Shown: positions 9,194 through 19,930, counted from the first letter of the stretch. The stretch: DNA of 64,000 nucleotides from BJGV01 sp964194745 (GCA_965248035.1 OZ252054.1:1984001-2048000), one strand, 5' to 3'. Translations and numbers: made by a program. The notes: generated from the sequence alone by a model not told the origin.

Positions 9194-10957
9194 ATGGCAA
9201 TAACCAAGAGAAAGTTTGATGTAGTTATTGTTGGAGCAGGTGGTGCAGGGATGCGCGCTGCTTTGCAATTGTCGGAAGCGGGATTGAAGGTTGCGGTACT
9301 GTCTAAGGTATTCCCTACTCGCTCCCATACTGTGGCTGCACAGGGGGGCATTGCTGCATCGCTTGGTAATGTCACTGAGGACAATTGGCATTGGCATATG
9401 TATGACACGGTGAAAGGTTCTGATTATCTAGGTGATCAGGATGCCATTGAGTTCATGTGCCGCCAGGCCAGTGAAGTGGTATATGAACTGGAGCACTTTG
9501 GAATGCCGTTCGATCGTTTGGAGAATGGCAAAATTTACCAGCGGCCCTTTGGCGGCCAATCGCAGAATTTTGGTGGGGCACAGGCGACGCGTTCCTGTGC
9601 GGCCGCAGATCGAACCGGGCATGCTCTACTGCATACATTATATCAGCGTAACGTGCGTGCCAATACCCAGTTTTTCGCTGAATGGATGGGGTTGGATTTA
9701 ATTCGCGATGAACAGGGCAATATACTTGGCGTTACGGCACTCGAAATGGAAACTGGAGAAGTTATGGCGTTACAAGCCAGGGCCGTGTTGTTAGCTACCG
9801 GTGGGGGTGGACGCGTTTTCCAAGCCAGTACTAATGCTTTTATCAATACTGGTGATGGTCTTGGTATGGCAGCGCGTAGCGGCATTCCTTTGGAGGATAT
9901 GGAATTCTGGCAGTTTCATCCTACCGGTGTGTATGGGGCAGGGATACTTATCAGTGAAGCTGTACGCGGCGAAGGTGGATATTTGCTGAATAAGGATGGA
10001 GAGCGTTTTATGGAACGTTATGCACCCAACGCCAGGGATCTAGCCAGTCGTGACGTAGTTTCTCGTGCCATGACCATGGAGATTAAAGAGGGGCGCGGCT
10101 GTGGAAATAATGCTGCCCATTTACTGCTGAAGCTAAATCATCTTGATGCAAATGTAATAAATATGCGGTTACCAGGTATTCGTGAAATTGCTATCAAGTT
10201 CGCGCAGGTGGATCCTATCAATGAACCGATACCGGTTGTGCCTACTGCTCATTACATGATGGGCGGCATTCCCGCAAATTTTTATGGACAGGTTGTTGTT
10301 CCATACAAGACTGGGCCTGAAGAAGTAGTGCAGGGCTTGTATGCGGTGGGCGAATGCGCTTGTATCTCAGTGCATGGCGCGAATCGCCTAGGAACTAATT
10401 CTCTACTTGATATACTTGTATTCGGACGAGCTGCTGGTAGCCAGATTATCGAAGATTTGAGAAATAATCCTCATCACAAACCATTCCCTACAAGCGCCAC
10501 GGATAAGTCGCTTGCACGACTTGCTCGTCTAGATAGCCAAAAGGACGGTGAGAGTGTGGATCAAGTCGGCGATGCGTTACGTAAGACCATGCAGGCACAT
10601 TGCGGCGTGTTTCGTTTCGCCGATATGTTGAAAGAGGGTGTGACAAAAATTAGCAAGATTGCAGAACGAGCTGACCATACCGAAATTAGGGATAAAAGTA
10701 GAGTATTTAATACTGCACGAGTAGAAGCACTGGAACTTGCTAATATGGCGGAGGTTGCACTAGCTACCATGATATCGGCAGAAGCCCGTAATGAGAGTCG
10801 AGGCGCTCATGTGCGTGACGATTTTTCCATACGAGATGACAACAAATGGCTCAAGCATACTTTGTATTTCAGTGAGGGCCGACGGCTAGATTACAAGCCG
10901 GTGAGGCTAAAGCCGTTGACTGTAGTATCATTTCACCCACAAGCAAGAACTTACTAA
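9194..10957 (+). CDS. sdhA: Succinate dehydrogenase flavoprotein subunit
   Basis: 587 residues, usual length. Oxidises succinate to fumarate. N-terminal dinucleotide motif VIVGAGGAGMRAAL; His45 in RSHTVAAQGG is the covalent FAD attachment site. Active-site segments QFHPTGVYGAG and HGANRLGTNSLLD are intact. It sits inside sdhCDAB; a 100-bp gap without an obvious gene separates it from sdhB. Confidence 0.97.
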   Translation: MAITKRKFDVVIVGAGGAGMRAALQLSEAGLKVAVLSKVFPTRSHTVAAQGGIAASLGNVTEDNWHWHMYDTVKGSDYLGDQDAIEFMCRQASEVVYELEHFGMPFDRLENGKIYQRPFGGQSQNFGGAQATRSCAAADRTGHALLHTLYQRNVRANTQFFAEWMGLDLIRDEQGNILGVTALEMETGEVMALQARAVLLATGGGGRVFQASTNAFINTGDGLGMAARSGIPLEDMEFWQFHPTGVYGAGILISEAVRGEGGYLLNKDGERFMERYAPNARDLASRDVVSRAMTMEIKEGRGCGNNAAHLLLKLNHLDANVINMRLPGIREIAIKFAQVDPINEPIPVVPTAHYMMGGIPANFYGQVVVPYKTGPEEVVQGLYAVGECACISVHGANRLGTNSLLDILVFGRAAGSQIIEDLRNNPHHKPFPTSATDKSLARLARLDSQKDGESVDQVGDALRKTMQAHCGVFRFADMLKEGVTKISKIAERADHTEIRDKSRVFNTARVEALELANMAEVALATMISAEARNESRGAHVRDDFSIRDDNKWLKHTLYFSEGRRLDYKPVRLKPLTVVSFHPQARTY

Positions 10958-11057
10958 AGTGAGTAATAAAAGATGAAACAAGAAAGATGTTGGTTTGTTT
11001 ATTCTGTTTTACCGTTCCTAGTTTATTTTTTTACGATTTATTAATTGCGGAGCAAGT

Positions 11058-11753
11058 ATGCGTTTTTCAATTTATCGCTACGATCCTGATAAGGACAAAA
11101 AACCGTATATGCAGGAATACGACATAGTGCTGGAACCAGCTGATAAAATGTTGCTTGATGCGTTGATACGTATCAAGGTTGTCGATGATAGCTTGAGCTT
11201 GCGCCGATCTTGTCGAGAGGGGGTGTGTGGGTCAGACGGAATGAATATAAATGGCCGCAATGGGTTAGCCTGTATTACACCGATTTCCGAATTAAAAGAA
11301 CCGGTTGAATTGCGACCACTTCCAGGGCTGCCTGTAATACGAGATCTGATCGTGGACATGACCCAATTTTTTAGGCAGTACCACTCAATTAAGCCTTATC
11401 TCATCAATAACGATCCACCGCCAGAAACAGAACGATTGCAATCTCCTGAAGAAAGAGCGGAACTCGATGGCGTATATGAATGTGTCCTGTGCGCATGTTG
11501 CTCCACAGCATGTCCTTCGTTTTGGTGGAACCCTGACAAATTTGTCGGTCCTGCGGCATTGTTGCAGGCATATCGCTTTCTTGCCGATAGTCGTGATCAA
11601 GCCACTGCTGAGAGGTTGGACAATCTTGAGGATCCGTACCGTCTGTTCCGCTGTCATTCCATTATGAATTGTGTGGATACGTGCCCTAAGGAGTTAAATC
11701 CAACCAAAGCTATCAACAAGATTAAGGGCATGATGGTAAAAAGAACCGTATGA
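11058..11753 (+). CDS. sdhB: Succinate dehydrogenase iron-sulfur subunit
   Basis: 231 residues. Carries electrons from FAD to quinone. The [2Fe-2S] cysteines are in SCREGVCGSDG and the later LACITP. The [4Fe-4S] cysteines are in CVLCACCSTACP, and the [3Fe-4S] cysteines in CHSIMNCVDTCPK. Start preceded by GCGGAG. Its stop overlaps the sdhE start (ATGA). Confidence 0.97.
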   Translation: MRFSIYRYDPDKDKKPYMQEYDIVLEPADKMLLDALIRIKVVDDSLSLRRSCREGVCGSDGMNINGRNGLACITPISELKEPVELRPLPGLPVIRDLIVDMTQFFRQYHSIKPYLINNDPPPETERLQSPEERAELDGVYECVLCACCSTACPSFWWNPDKFVGPAALLQAYRFLADSRDQATAERLDNLEDPYRLFRCHSIMNCVDTCPKELNPTKAINKIKGMMVKRTV

Positions 11754-11983
11754 AAGAACTAGATCGTGTTCGCTGGCGCTGCCGACGGGGTATGCTAGAA
11801 CTGGATATCGTATTGCAACGGTTTGTGGACAAGCACTATACGCAACTGAATGAGACCGAATTGCAGCAGTTTGACACATTACTGAGCCTTCCTGACAATG
11901 ACTTGTGGGATATGATCACGACGAGAAAGAAACTAGGGGATACAAAACTTCAACCTATACTGCAACTTTTGCAAATAGATTAA
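11750..11983 (+). CDS. sdhE: FAD assembly factor SdhE
   Basis: 77 residues. SdhE helps attach FAD covalently to SdhA. The diagnostic motif RRGMLELD (RGxxE) is at residues ~12-19. It overlaps sdhB by four bases (ATGA), as commonly found in proteobacterial sdh operons, which supports the assignment. Confidence 0.92.
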   Translation: MKELDRVRWRCRRGMLELDIVLQRFVDKHYTQLNETELQQFDTLLSLPDNDLWDMITTRKKLGDTKLQPILQLLQID

Positions 11984-12032
11984 ATTAATAACTGTAGTTT
12001 TGCCACCAATTATGAAAATCATGGAGAAGAGT

Positions 12033-13334
12033 ATGGAACAAAAAAGGGTAGCTAAACTTGATATGGGAAATGAAGAGCAGCCTGCAGAATTCCCAATTAT
12101 GCCAGGGACTATGGGGCCGGATGTGATAGATATCCGTACTTTGCATGCTAAGTGTGGCATGTTTACTTATGATCCTGGCTTCCTTTCTACAGCTAGCAGC
12201 AGCTCTGAAATAACTTTTATTGATGGGGGTAAGGGCATCTTGCTTTATCGTGGCTACCCGATCGAACAGTTGGCCGAACACTGTGATTTTATGGAAGTGT
12301 GTTATCTGTTGATGAATAGCGAGCTGCCCACAGTTGACCAGAAAGCTTCGTTCGTAAGATCCATCAATGAGCATTCACTAGTGCATGAGCAACTGGTACG
12401 GTTTTATGCGGGATTTCGCCGTGACGCTCATCCGATGGCTGTGATGGTAGGGGTGGTTGGTGCATTGTCTGCTTTTTATCACGAGGCGATGGATATTTCA
12501 GATGCATCGCACCGCGAACTTTCAGCTTTCCATTTGATCGCGAAGTTACCAAACATTACCGCGATGGCCTATAAATATAATCGCGGTCAACCTTTCAATT
12601 ATCCGCGTAACCGTCTCAACTATGCGGAAAATTTTATGTATATGATGTTTGCTGTTCCTGCCGAGGAATACGAGCCCAACCCGGTATTGGCGCGGGCTCT
12701 GGACCGTATTCTGGTTTTACATGCCGACCACGAACAAAATGCTTCTACTTCTACAGTCCGTTTGGCAGGTTCCAGTGGGGCAAATCCGTTTGCCTGTATC
12801 TCAGCAGGCATCGCCTGTTTGTGGGGGCCAGCGCATGGTGGGGCGAATGAAGCTTGCCTTAATATGTTGGAAGAAATCGGTGATGATTCACGTATCGGCA
12901 AGTATATTGATCGAGCCAAGGACCCAAAAGATGATTTTAGGCTAGTAGGCTTTGGTCACAGGGTATATAAGAATTTTGATCCTCGTGCGAAGCTGATGCG
13001 TGAAACCTGCCATGAGGTATTAAACGAATTAGGATTGCAGGATGATCGCCTATTCAAGCTGGCAATGAAACTGGAGAAAATTGCGCTGGAAGATGAATAC
13101 TTCGTTTCCAAGAAACTCTATCCTAATGTTGATTTCTATTCAGGTATCGTTCAGCGTGCGCTCGGTATTCCACCCTCCATGTTCACTGCCATATTTGCTA
13201 CTGCGCGTACGGTAGGATGGGTTGCTCATTGGAGTGAGATGATTTCTGATCCGGGATACAAAATAGGACGTCCACGTCAACTCTATACTGGCGTTACAAC
13301 GCGTGATGTAGTGCCGATCGCATTACGTAAATAG
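12033..13334 (+). CDS. gltA: Citrate synthase
   Basis: 433 residues from the ATG at 12033, chosen because GGAG lies six bases upstream; in-frame starts at 12000, 12012 and 12021 lack this. Condenses acetyl-CoA and oxaloacetate. Catalytic His residues are in LHADHEQNAST and GPAHGGANEA, and FGHRVYKNFDPRA holds the third His/Arg region. This is the type II hexameric form by length. Follows the sdh operon by 50 bp and precedes sucA. Confidence 0.95.
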   Translation: MEQKRVAKLDMGNEEQPAEFPIMPGTMGPDVIDIRTLHAKCGMFTYDPGFLSTASSSSEITFIDGGKGILLYRGYPIEQLAEHCDFMEVCYLLMNSELPTVDQKASFVRSINEHSLVHEQLVRFYAGFRRDAHPMAVMVGVVGALSAFYHEAMDISDASHRELSAFHLIAKLPNITAMAYKYNRGQPFNYPRNRLNYAENFMYMMFAVPAEEYEPNPVLARALDRILVLHADHEQNASTSTVRLAGSSGANPFACISAGIACLWGPAHGGANEACLNMLEEIGDDSRIGKYIDRAKDPKDDFRLVGFGHRVYKNFDPRAKLMRETCHEVLNELGLQDDRLFKLAMKLEKIALEDEYFVSKKLYPNVDFYSGIVQRALGIPPSMFTAIFATARTVGWVAHWSEMISDPGYKIGRPRQLYTGVTTRDVVPIALRK

Positions 13335-13367
13335 TTTGGTCTATCAGGGATATCTTAATCAAGATTC

Positions 13368-16208
13368 GTGAACATGATAAAGCAATTGTTTAAGAATTCA
13401 ATGTTATATGGTGCGAATGCGCCGTTTATTGAGGAACTTTATGAGGACTATTTGCAATGCTCGACCTCGGTGCCCCTGGAATGGCGCGGATACTTTGATG
13501 GATTACAACAAGGGCGGGGGGGAGCTACACCCGATATTCCACACAGACCTGTAATTGAATCATTCATTCGTGTAGAAAAAGAACGTCGTAGAAATGGTCA
13601 CAGTACTTCTCAGGTCGTACACGATGCATCTGAGGAACGTAATCAGGTATCGGTACTGCAGATTATCAATGCTTTTCGTTTTCTTGGTGTACGCCAGGCT
13701 AATCTCGATCCGCTCACGCGTCGGAAGAAACCACATATTCCAGAGCTTTACCCATCATTCTATGGGCTGACTGAGGAGGATATGGGTACCGTATTCCATA
13801 CGGGTTCGCTAGTTGGTCCGGATCTTGTACCACTACGGAAAATTTTGCAATTGCTTCAGCAAATCTACTGTGGGAGTGTCGGGGTAGAGTACATGTACAT
13901 GACCGACACTGAGCAGAAACGCTGGATACAGAACCGCCTAGAAGGCACGCGCGCACAACCCACTTTCTCTACTGAGTATAAGCGCCATATTCTGGAGCGC
14001 CTTAGTGCAGCAGAGGGATTAGAAAAATACTTGCATACTCGCTATGTGGGACAGAAGCGCTTTTCCGGTGAGGGTGGCGAGAGTTTAATTCCATTATTGG
14101 ATAACTTGCTACAGCGCGCCGGTGGAGTGGGCGTGCAAGAGGTAGTCATTGGCATGGCACATCGCGCGCGACTCAATGTGCTAGTAAACACCTTAGGTAA
14201 AATGCCATCTGACTTGTTCCAGGAATTTGAAGGCAAACATGCACAGGAGCTGACTGCAGGAGATGTCAAGTATCATCAAGGATTTTCCTCTTCCATATCA
14301 ACACCTGGTGGAGTTATGCGGGCGACACTCGCATTTAATCCATCACATCTTGAAATTGTCAATCCTGTAATAGAAGGCTCAGTACGTGCCCGACAGCATC
14401 GCCTGTTAGACAAGCAGGGCAACATGGTGTTGCCAGTATTGCTGCACGGTGATGCTGCATATTCTGGTCAGGGTGTGGTGATGGAGTCGTTGAATCTGTC
14501 CCAGACTCGTGGTTATGGAACGGGCGGTACGATACATGTCATCATCAATAATCAGATTGGCTTTACTACATCTGACCCACGCGATTCACGTTCTACACTT
14601 TATTGCACTGAGGTGTCGAAAATGATTGAAGCACTAATATTTCATGTCAATGGTGATGATCCTGAGGCAGTAGCGATGGTGACCGAGATTGCGTTTGATT
14701 TTCGGATGCAGTTTCAGAAGGATGTAGTCATAGATATGGTTTGTTTTCGTCGTCTTGGTCACAATGAACAGGATGATCCAATGGTGACGCAACCATTGAT
14801 GTACAACATTATTGGCCAACATCCCGGTACACGCAAACTCTACGCTGATAAGCTAGAAATTGAGGGTGCTATTAAGACTGGTGAAGCTGAAGAGATGCTT
14901 AAGAATTACCGCAATGACATGGATGCGGGTCGTAACCCTAACAAGACCATATGTTATGGCGATAAGTCGTCACGTGCGGTGGACTGGGCGCTTTTCTTGA
15001 AGCCAAGTAAGTGGAATCAGAAGGTGAAGACTGGTTTGTCGATTGCAAAATTGAAGCATCTGGCTGAACGCCTTACCGATATCCCTGATAATTTCAAGTT
15101 ACATTCTCGAGTGCGAAAAATTATTGAGGATCGCCGTTTGATGGGTGAGGGCAAGTTGTTTTTGGATTGGGGTATGGCTGAGAATCTAGCATATGCCGCG
15201 CTCTTGAATGATGGGTTTCCAATACGGATTTCAGGACAAGATTCCGGGCGTGGGACTTTTTTCCATCGTCATGCAGTGTTGCACAATCAGAGTCGAGAAC
15301 AATGGGATGAAAACGTCTATATCCCACTCCGTCACATCGCACCGAAGCAACCGGATTTTGCTATGATCGATTCGATGCTGTCAGAAGAAGCGGTTCTGGG
15401 TTTTGAATATGGTTATGCTACAGCTGCGCCTAATGAACTTGTAGTTTGGGAAGCACAATTTGGTGACTTTGCTAATGGTGCTCAGGTTGTGATTGATCAA
15501 TTCATAGCATCTGGAGAAGCCAAGTGGGGACGGCTGTGTGGCCTGGTAATGATGCTTCCTCATGGTTACGAGGGGCAGGGGCCGGAGCACTCATCAGCGC
15601 GGCTTGAGCGCTATCTGCAATTATGTGCAGAATATAACATTCAGGTTTGTGTGCCGTCTAATCCAGCCCAGATGTTTCACTTGTTGCGACGTCAGATGAT
15701 TCGTCCACTACGTAAGCCACTTATAATCATGAGTCCAAAAAGCTTGTTGCGTCGTAAAGAGTCAGTATCAAATCTGGAAGATTTGGCTAACGGAAACTTT
15801 CAGGCTGTAATTCCGGAAGTAGAAAACCTTAACCCAAAGAAAGTGCGGCGTATTATTGCCTGTTGTGGCAGAGTCTATTACGATTTGTTGGCTTACCGAA
15901 AAATACACGAAATTGTAGATATAGCGATTATCCGCATTGAGCAGCTATATCCTTTTCCTCATGATGATTTTCAAGTCGAGGTCGATCGTTATGATCAGGC
16001 CAATGATGTACTTTGGTGCCAGGAGGAGCCGGGAAACCAGGGTGCTTGGCACCGTATTCAGCATTATTTGCTGCGGCATTTGGGACTTAATAAGATTCTT
16101 GGTTATGCGTTGCGTCCATCTTCTGCTTCACCTGCCGTAGGATATTTGGCAAAACATAATTATCAGCAGAATGAATTGGTCGTAGCAGCATTTCGCAAGA
16201 GAATTTAA
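13368..16208 (+). CDS. sucA: 2-oxoglutarate dehydrogenase E1 component
   Basis: 946 residues, full length. Thiamine-diphosphate decarboxylase that hands a succinyl group to SucB. The N-terminal SucB-binding segment (LYGANAPFIEELYEDYLQ) is present, as is the ThDP region around HGDAAYSGQGVV and the C-terminal transketolase-like QCCxEE-type stretch (LWCQEEPGNQGAW). Starts at a GTG (13368) or the ATG two codons later; neither has a strong ribosome site. Followed after 15 bp by sucB. Confidence 0.95.
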   Translation: MNMIKQLFKNSMLYGANAPFIEELYEDYLQCSTSVPLEWRGYFDGLQQGRGGATPDIPHRPVIESFIRVEKERRRNGHSTSQVVHDASEERNQVSVLQIINAFRFLGVRQANLDPLTRRKKPHIPELYPSFYGLTEEDMGTVFHTGSLVGPDLVPLRKILQLLQQIYCGSVGVEYMYMTDTEQKRWIQNRLEGTRAQPTFSTEYKRHILERLSAAEGLEKYLHTRYVGQKRFSGEGGESLIPLLDNLLQRAGGVGVQEVVIGMAHRARLNVLVNTLGKMPSDLFQEFEGKHAQELTAGDVKYHQGFSSSISTPGGVMRATLAFNPSHLEIVNPVIEGSVRARQHRLLDKQGNMVLPVLLHGDAAYSGQGVVMESLNLSQTRGYGTGGTIHVIINNQIGFTTSDPRDSRSTLYCTEVSKMIEALIFHVNGDDPEAVAMVTEIAFDFRMQFQKDVVIDMVCFRRLGHNEQDDPMVTQPLMYNIIGQHPGTRKLYADKLEIEGAIKTGEAEEMLKNYRNDMDAGRNPNKTICYGDKSSRAVDWALFLKPSKWNQKVKTGLSIAKLKHLAERLTDIPDNFKLHSRVRKIIEDRRLMGEGKLFLDWGMAENLAYAALLNDGFPIRISGQDSGRGTFFHRHAVLHNQSREQWDENVYIPLRHIAPKQPDFAMIDSMLSEEAVLGFEYGYATAAPNELVVWEAQFGDFANGAQVVIDQFIASGEAKWGRLCGLVMMLPHGYEGQGPEHSSARLERYLQLCAEYNIQVCVPSNPAQMFHLLRRQMIRPLRKPLIIMSPKSLLRRKESVSNLEDLANGNFQAVIPEVENLNPKKVRRIIACCGRVYYDLLAYRKIHEIVDIAIIRIEQLYPFPHDDFQVEVDRYDQANDVLWCQEEPGNQGAWHRIQHYLLRHLGLNKILGYALRPSSASPAVGYLAKHNYQQNELVVAAFRKRI

Positions 16209-16223
16209 TCTAAAGGAAGAGTC

Positions 16224-17411
16224 ATGCTAGTCGAAGTTAAAGTTCCAGTATTATCCGAGACGGTAGCAGAGGCTACCCTGGTTTCCTGGCATAAGAAGCA
16301 AGGCGAATTTGTTGAGCGCGACGAAAATTTGATAGATATTGAGACTGATAAAGTGGTTATAGAGTTACCGGCACCGGTAGCTGGTATGCTGGCAGAGATT
16401 ATCCAGGGCGACGGCGCTACTGTGGTCAGCAGCGAGCTTATCGCTACTATAGACACTAAGGTTACTGCCGTTGCTGCTTCTGTTAAAAAGATTGTACCGT
16501 CAGGTAAAAAATCTATAGCTGTAGAAAAACCAGCTATGTTACCCGCAGCGAAGAGGATGGCAGCGGAGAAAAACATCAAAACTGAGGAAATCAGCACAAT
16601 CAGCGGCACAGGTCGTGGTGGGCGTATTACCAAGGAAGATGTTGTTGTGCACGCAGAATCTAAATCCACTCCAGAAACCACCACAGATTCAGCAGCCATA
16701 GCAGCAGGTAATCGACCAGAACAACGTGTGGCCATGTCCAGGTTACGTTTGCGTATAGCCGAGCGGATGGTGCAATCACAATCCACAGCGGCAATACTTA
16801 CAACATTTAACGAAGTTGATATGCAGGCGATAATAGATTTTCGTGCTCGCTATAGGGATAAGTTTGAGAAAGAGTACGGAGTGAAGCTTGGCTTTATCTC
16901 ATTCTTTGTTAAGGCAGTAGTAGCGGCACTGAAGAAATTTCCTATCGTCAACGCTTCGGTGGATGGTAATGATATTATTTATCACGGTTATTACGATATA
17001 GGTATTGCGGTAGGGAGTCCGCGTGGGTTGGTGGTACCAATTTTTCGCGATGCTGATCGTCTGTCACAGGCTGAAATCGAAAAACAAGTTGCTGATTTCA
17101 GCAAACGTGCTCGAGAAGGTAGACTTACAATCGAAGAATTAACAGGAGGCACCTTTTCTATTACCAATGGTGGCGTATTTGGCTCGATGCTCTCTACCCC
17201 CATTATCAATCCGCCACAAAGTGCGATTCTCGGAGTTCATGCCATTAAGGAGCGTCCGGTGGCCGAGAATGGCCAGGTACTCATTCGTCCAATTAATTAC
17301 TTAGCGCTATCTTATGACCATCGCATTATAGATGGTCGAGAAGCAGTGCTTTCTCTAGTAGCTATGAAAGAGGCACTTGAATATCCGATGAGTCCATTAC
17401 TGGAAGACTAA
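16224..17411 (+). CDS. sucB: 2-oxoglutarate dehydrogenase E2 (dihydrolipoyl succinyltransferase)
   Basis: 395 residues. The N-terminal lipoyl domain has Lys43 (IETDKVVIELPAP) for lipoate. An Ala/Lys/Val-rich linker follows, then the peripheral E1/E3-binding motif (ISGTGRGGRITKEDV, ~residues 128-142). The C-terminal catalytic domain ends with SYDHRIIDGREAV, where the His is catalytic. Start preceded by AAAGGAAGAG. Middle gene of the sucA-sucB-lpdA unit. Confidence 0.96.
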   Translation: MLVEVKVPVLSETVAEATLVSWHKKQGEFVERDENLIDIETDKVVIELPAPVAGMLAEIIQGDGATVVSSELIATIDTKVTAVAASVKKIVPSGKKSIAVEKPAMLPAAKRMAAEKNIKTEEISTISGTGRGGRITKEDVVVHAESKSTPETTTDSAAIAAGNRPEQRVAMSRLRLRIAERMVQSQSTAAILTTFNEVDMQAIIDFRARYRDKFEKEYGVKLGFISFFVKAVVAALKKFPIVNASVDGNDIIYHGYYDIGIAVGSPRGLVVPIFRDADRLSQAEIEKQVADFSKRAREGRLTIEELTGGTFSITNGGVFGSMLSTPIINPPQSAILGVHAIKERPVAENGQVLIRPINYLALSYDHRIIDGREAVLSLVAMKEALEYPMSPLLED

Positions 17412-17498
17412 AGGAAAACAATTATAATAACATGTTATAGAATAATGACTTATGTACTATAATTTATGTGTTACATTATATTATTTATATGATAGAAA

Positions 17499-18959
17499 AT
17501 GACTCAATTTTTTGATGTGGTAATAATTGGTGCTGGACCTGGAGGCTATGTAGCCGCAATCCGTTGCGCTCAATTGGGGCTTAATACAGCTTGCATAGAC
17601 GAGTGGAAGAATCCACAGGGAAAAGCAAGCCTGGGTGGTACTTGTCTCAATGTAGGCTGTATTCCTTCCAAGGCATTATTGGAATCTTCCGAGAATTATG
17701 AGCGTGTTGCACATAAATACTCTGAGCATGGAATCAAGGTGGAAGGTCTGTCGGTAAATATTCCTGAAATGATTTCTCATAAGGATAAAATTGTCACGAC
17801 ATTCACCAGTGGAATTTCCATGTTGTTTAAGAAAAATAAAGTTACTTCAATACATGGGCGAGGAACTTTAGTTAAGTATAGAAATGACAAGAAGTCTTGG
17901 AAAGTTAAAATAAAGAACGGTGACAAAGAAGAAACTATTGAGGCAACATACATCATCATCGCCACAGGTTCGACACCACGCCCGTTATCGTTTGTGGCAG
18001 TAGATAATGAACGCATACTGGACAATGAGGGCGCACTAACATTGATCGAAGCGCCTAAGCGTTTGGGTATAATTGGTGCAGGAGTGATCGGTTTAGAAAT
18101 GGCTAGCGTTTGGCGAAGGCTCGGATCAGAGGTAACAATTCTTGAAGCGTTGCCAGAGTTTCTCACGATTGTCGATGAACAAGTAGCGAAAGAAGCACAA
18201 AAAATTTTCACTAGGGAATTAGGGTTAGAGATACTAACCGGCATTAATCTTACCGAAATTAAAACTGGAAAGAAAACCCTAATGGTGAATTACCTTGACG
18301 CTCAAGCTAAAGCACAAAAGCTAGAGGTGGATAAGCTGATAGTATCGGTTGGCCGGATTCCAAATACCGCTGAATTGGGTGCAGAATACGTTGGACTAAG
18401 AATAGATGATGGTGGTCGTATAGAAGTAGATAGCCATTGTCGTACTAATTTGCCAAATGTGTATGCCGTTGGTGATGTTGTGCGCGGGCCAATGTTGGCA
18501 CACAAGGCTTCAGAGGAGGGCATAGCGGTAGCAGAGTCAATAATCGCAAATGAGGCAGGACAAGTAAGAGAGCATATAAAGATAAATCTTGACACTATTC
18601 CTTGGGTGATTTACACATCACCAGAGATAGCTTGGGTGGGTAAGACTGAGCAAGAATTGAAAACTGCAGGAATCAGATATAAAGCGGGTCAGTTTCCTTT
18701 TATGGCTAATGGGCGTGCGCGGGCATTGGGTGAGACAAGCGGTTTTGTCAAAATCCTTGCGGATGCCAATACTGATCGTATCCTCGGTGTTCACATGATT
18801 GGCCCCTATGTTTCAGAGATGATCTCTGAAGCTGTGGTGGCAATGGAATTTGCCGCTAGCAGCGAAGACATTGCTCGTATTGTGCACGCCCACCCTTCTT
18901 TGTCCGAAGTATTACACGAAGCTGCGTTAGGGGTAGACAAGCGAGCACTGCATATCTGA
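17499..18959 (+). CDS. lpdA: Dihydrolipoyl dehydrogenase (E3)
   Basis: 486 residues. Reoxidises dihydrolipoate on SucB and reduces NAD+. FAD motif VVIIGAGPGGYVAAIR is N-terminal; the redox-active disulfide is Cys49/Cys54 in GGTCLNVGCIPSK. A second Rossmann motif, GIIGAGVIGLEMASV, binds NAD. The catalytic His-Glu pair is near the C-terminus (VHAHPSLSEVLHEA). An AT-rich 87-bp gap separates it from sucB, so it may have its own promoter. Confidence 0.96.
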   Translation: MTQFFDVVIIGAGPGGYVAAIRCAQLGLNTACIDEWKNPQGKASLGGTCLNVGCIPSKALLESSENYERVAHKYSEHGIKVEGLSVNIPEMISHKDKIVTTFTSGISMLFKKNKVTSIHGRGTLVKYRNDKKSWKVKIKNGDKEETIEATYIIIATGSTPRPLSFVAVDNERILDNEGALTLIEAPKRLGIIGAGVIGLEMASVWRRLGSEVTILEALPEFLTIVDEQVAKEAQKIFTRELGLEILTGINLTEIKTGKKTLMVNYLDAQAKAQKLEVDKLIVSVGRIPNTAELGAEYVGLRIDDGGRIEVDSHCRTNLPNVYAVGDVVRGPMLAHKASEEGIAVAESIIANEAGQVREHIKINLDTIPWVIYTSPEIAWVGKTEQELKTAGIRYKAGQFPFMANGRARALGETSGFVKILADANTDRILGVHMIGPYVSEMISEAVVAMEFAASSEDIARIVHAHPSLSEVLHEAALGVDKRALHI

Positions 18960-19042
18960 AATTACAATAATGCGAAGAATCGCACCTTCTCTTTGGCGCT
19001 AATTAAAATTTAGTGCGATGTAAATTATCCTAAATCCATGAT

Positions 19043-19930
19043 TCAACGTTTTTCTATTAACCATCTTTGCCGCGTTACACGTGCATCGCAAAAGGCTTTC
19101 TCCAGCGCTGATCCATCACCATTTTCTAGCATTTTGTGCATGCGTGTTAGATCGTTTTGGTAGGCATCAATTTGTAGAAGTAACAATTCGCGATTAGCGA
19201 GGCAAATGTCGCGCCACATTTCTGGAGAACTACCTGCAATACGGGTAAAGTCACGAAAACCACTGCCGGCAAAGCGCAATAAGTCATCTGAACTATCTTT
19301 TGTGCTTGAGGAAAAAGTATGGTTCAAAAGCGTGGATGCTAGTAAATGGGGCAGGTGACTTATCGCGGCGAGAATTTCATCGTGCTGATAGGCCTTCATT
19401 TGTGAGACTCGTGCACCACAACCAAGCCACAGCTCTTTTACACACTCTAGCGCGTTGGTATTGGTTTCGTCCAACGGTGTGAGTATCAGATTCTTATCTC
19501 GGAATAAATTTGCGTTAGCTGCGTTTGCCCCACTCTGCTCCGTTCCGGCGATAGGATGGCCAGGTACAAAATTCTTTAAATGTCCAGGTAAGAAAGAACG
19601 TGCCGCTGCAATTACATCCTGTTTTGTGCTTCCTGCGTCAGTGATAATTGTTTTAGATTCTAGGTGGGAGGCGATTTGAGCCAAAATTTTGGCAGTCTGC
19701 CCTACTGGTATGGCAAGGAATACAAGATCTGCATTCTTTAGTGCCAACGGAAAGTCGTCGGCGATTTCATCTAATATTCCTAGTTCTAGCGCGCGCTGTA
19801 GATTTTCCCTACTTCGCCCTAAACCAACAATATGTTTAACCAGTCCCGCCTTACGTAGTGCTAGTGCGAATGAACCACCAATCAAGCCGACGCCGATAAT
19901 CACTAGTTTTTTGAGTATAGTATCTGTCAT
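19043..19930 (-). CDS. tyrA: Prephenate/arogenate dehydrogenase
   Basis: 295 residues. NAD(P)-dependent oxidation in tyrosine synthesis. N-terminal Rossmann motif GVGLIGGSFALALRKAG and active-site segment GHPIAGTEQSG are present. No fused chorismate mutase or ACT domain. Last gene of a minus-strand serine/aromatic block (serC-serA-pheA-hisC-tyrA), separated from hisC by a 231-bp gap. Whether it prefers prephenate or arogenate cannot be told from sequence alone. Confidence 0.92.
   Translation of the reverse strand: MTDTILKKLVIIGVGLIGGSFALALRKAGLVKHIVGLGRSRENLQRALELGILDEIADDFPLALKNADLVFLAIPVGQTAKILAQIASHLESKTIITDAGSTKQDVIAAARSFLPGHLKNFVPGHPIAGTEQSGANAANANLFRDKNLILTPLDETNTNALECVKELWLGCGARVSQMKAYQHDEILAAISHLPHLLASTLLNHTFSSSTKDSSDDLLRFAGSGFRDFTRIAGSSPEMWRDICLANRELLLLQIDAYQNDLTRMHKMLENGDGSALEKAFCDARVTRQRWLIEKR

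Noticed and set aside
18960..19042. Hairpin after lpdA as a terminator
   Set aside because: Only a short GCGA..TCGC stem without a T-run; not convincing.
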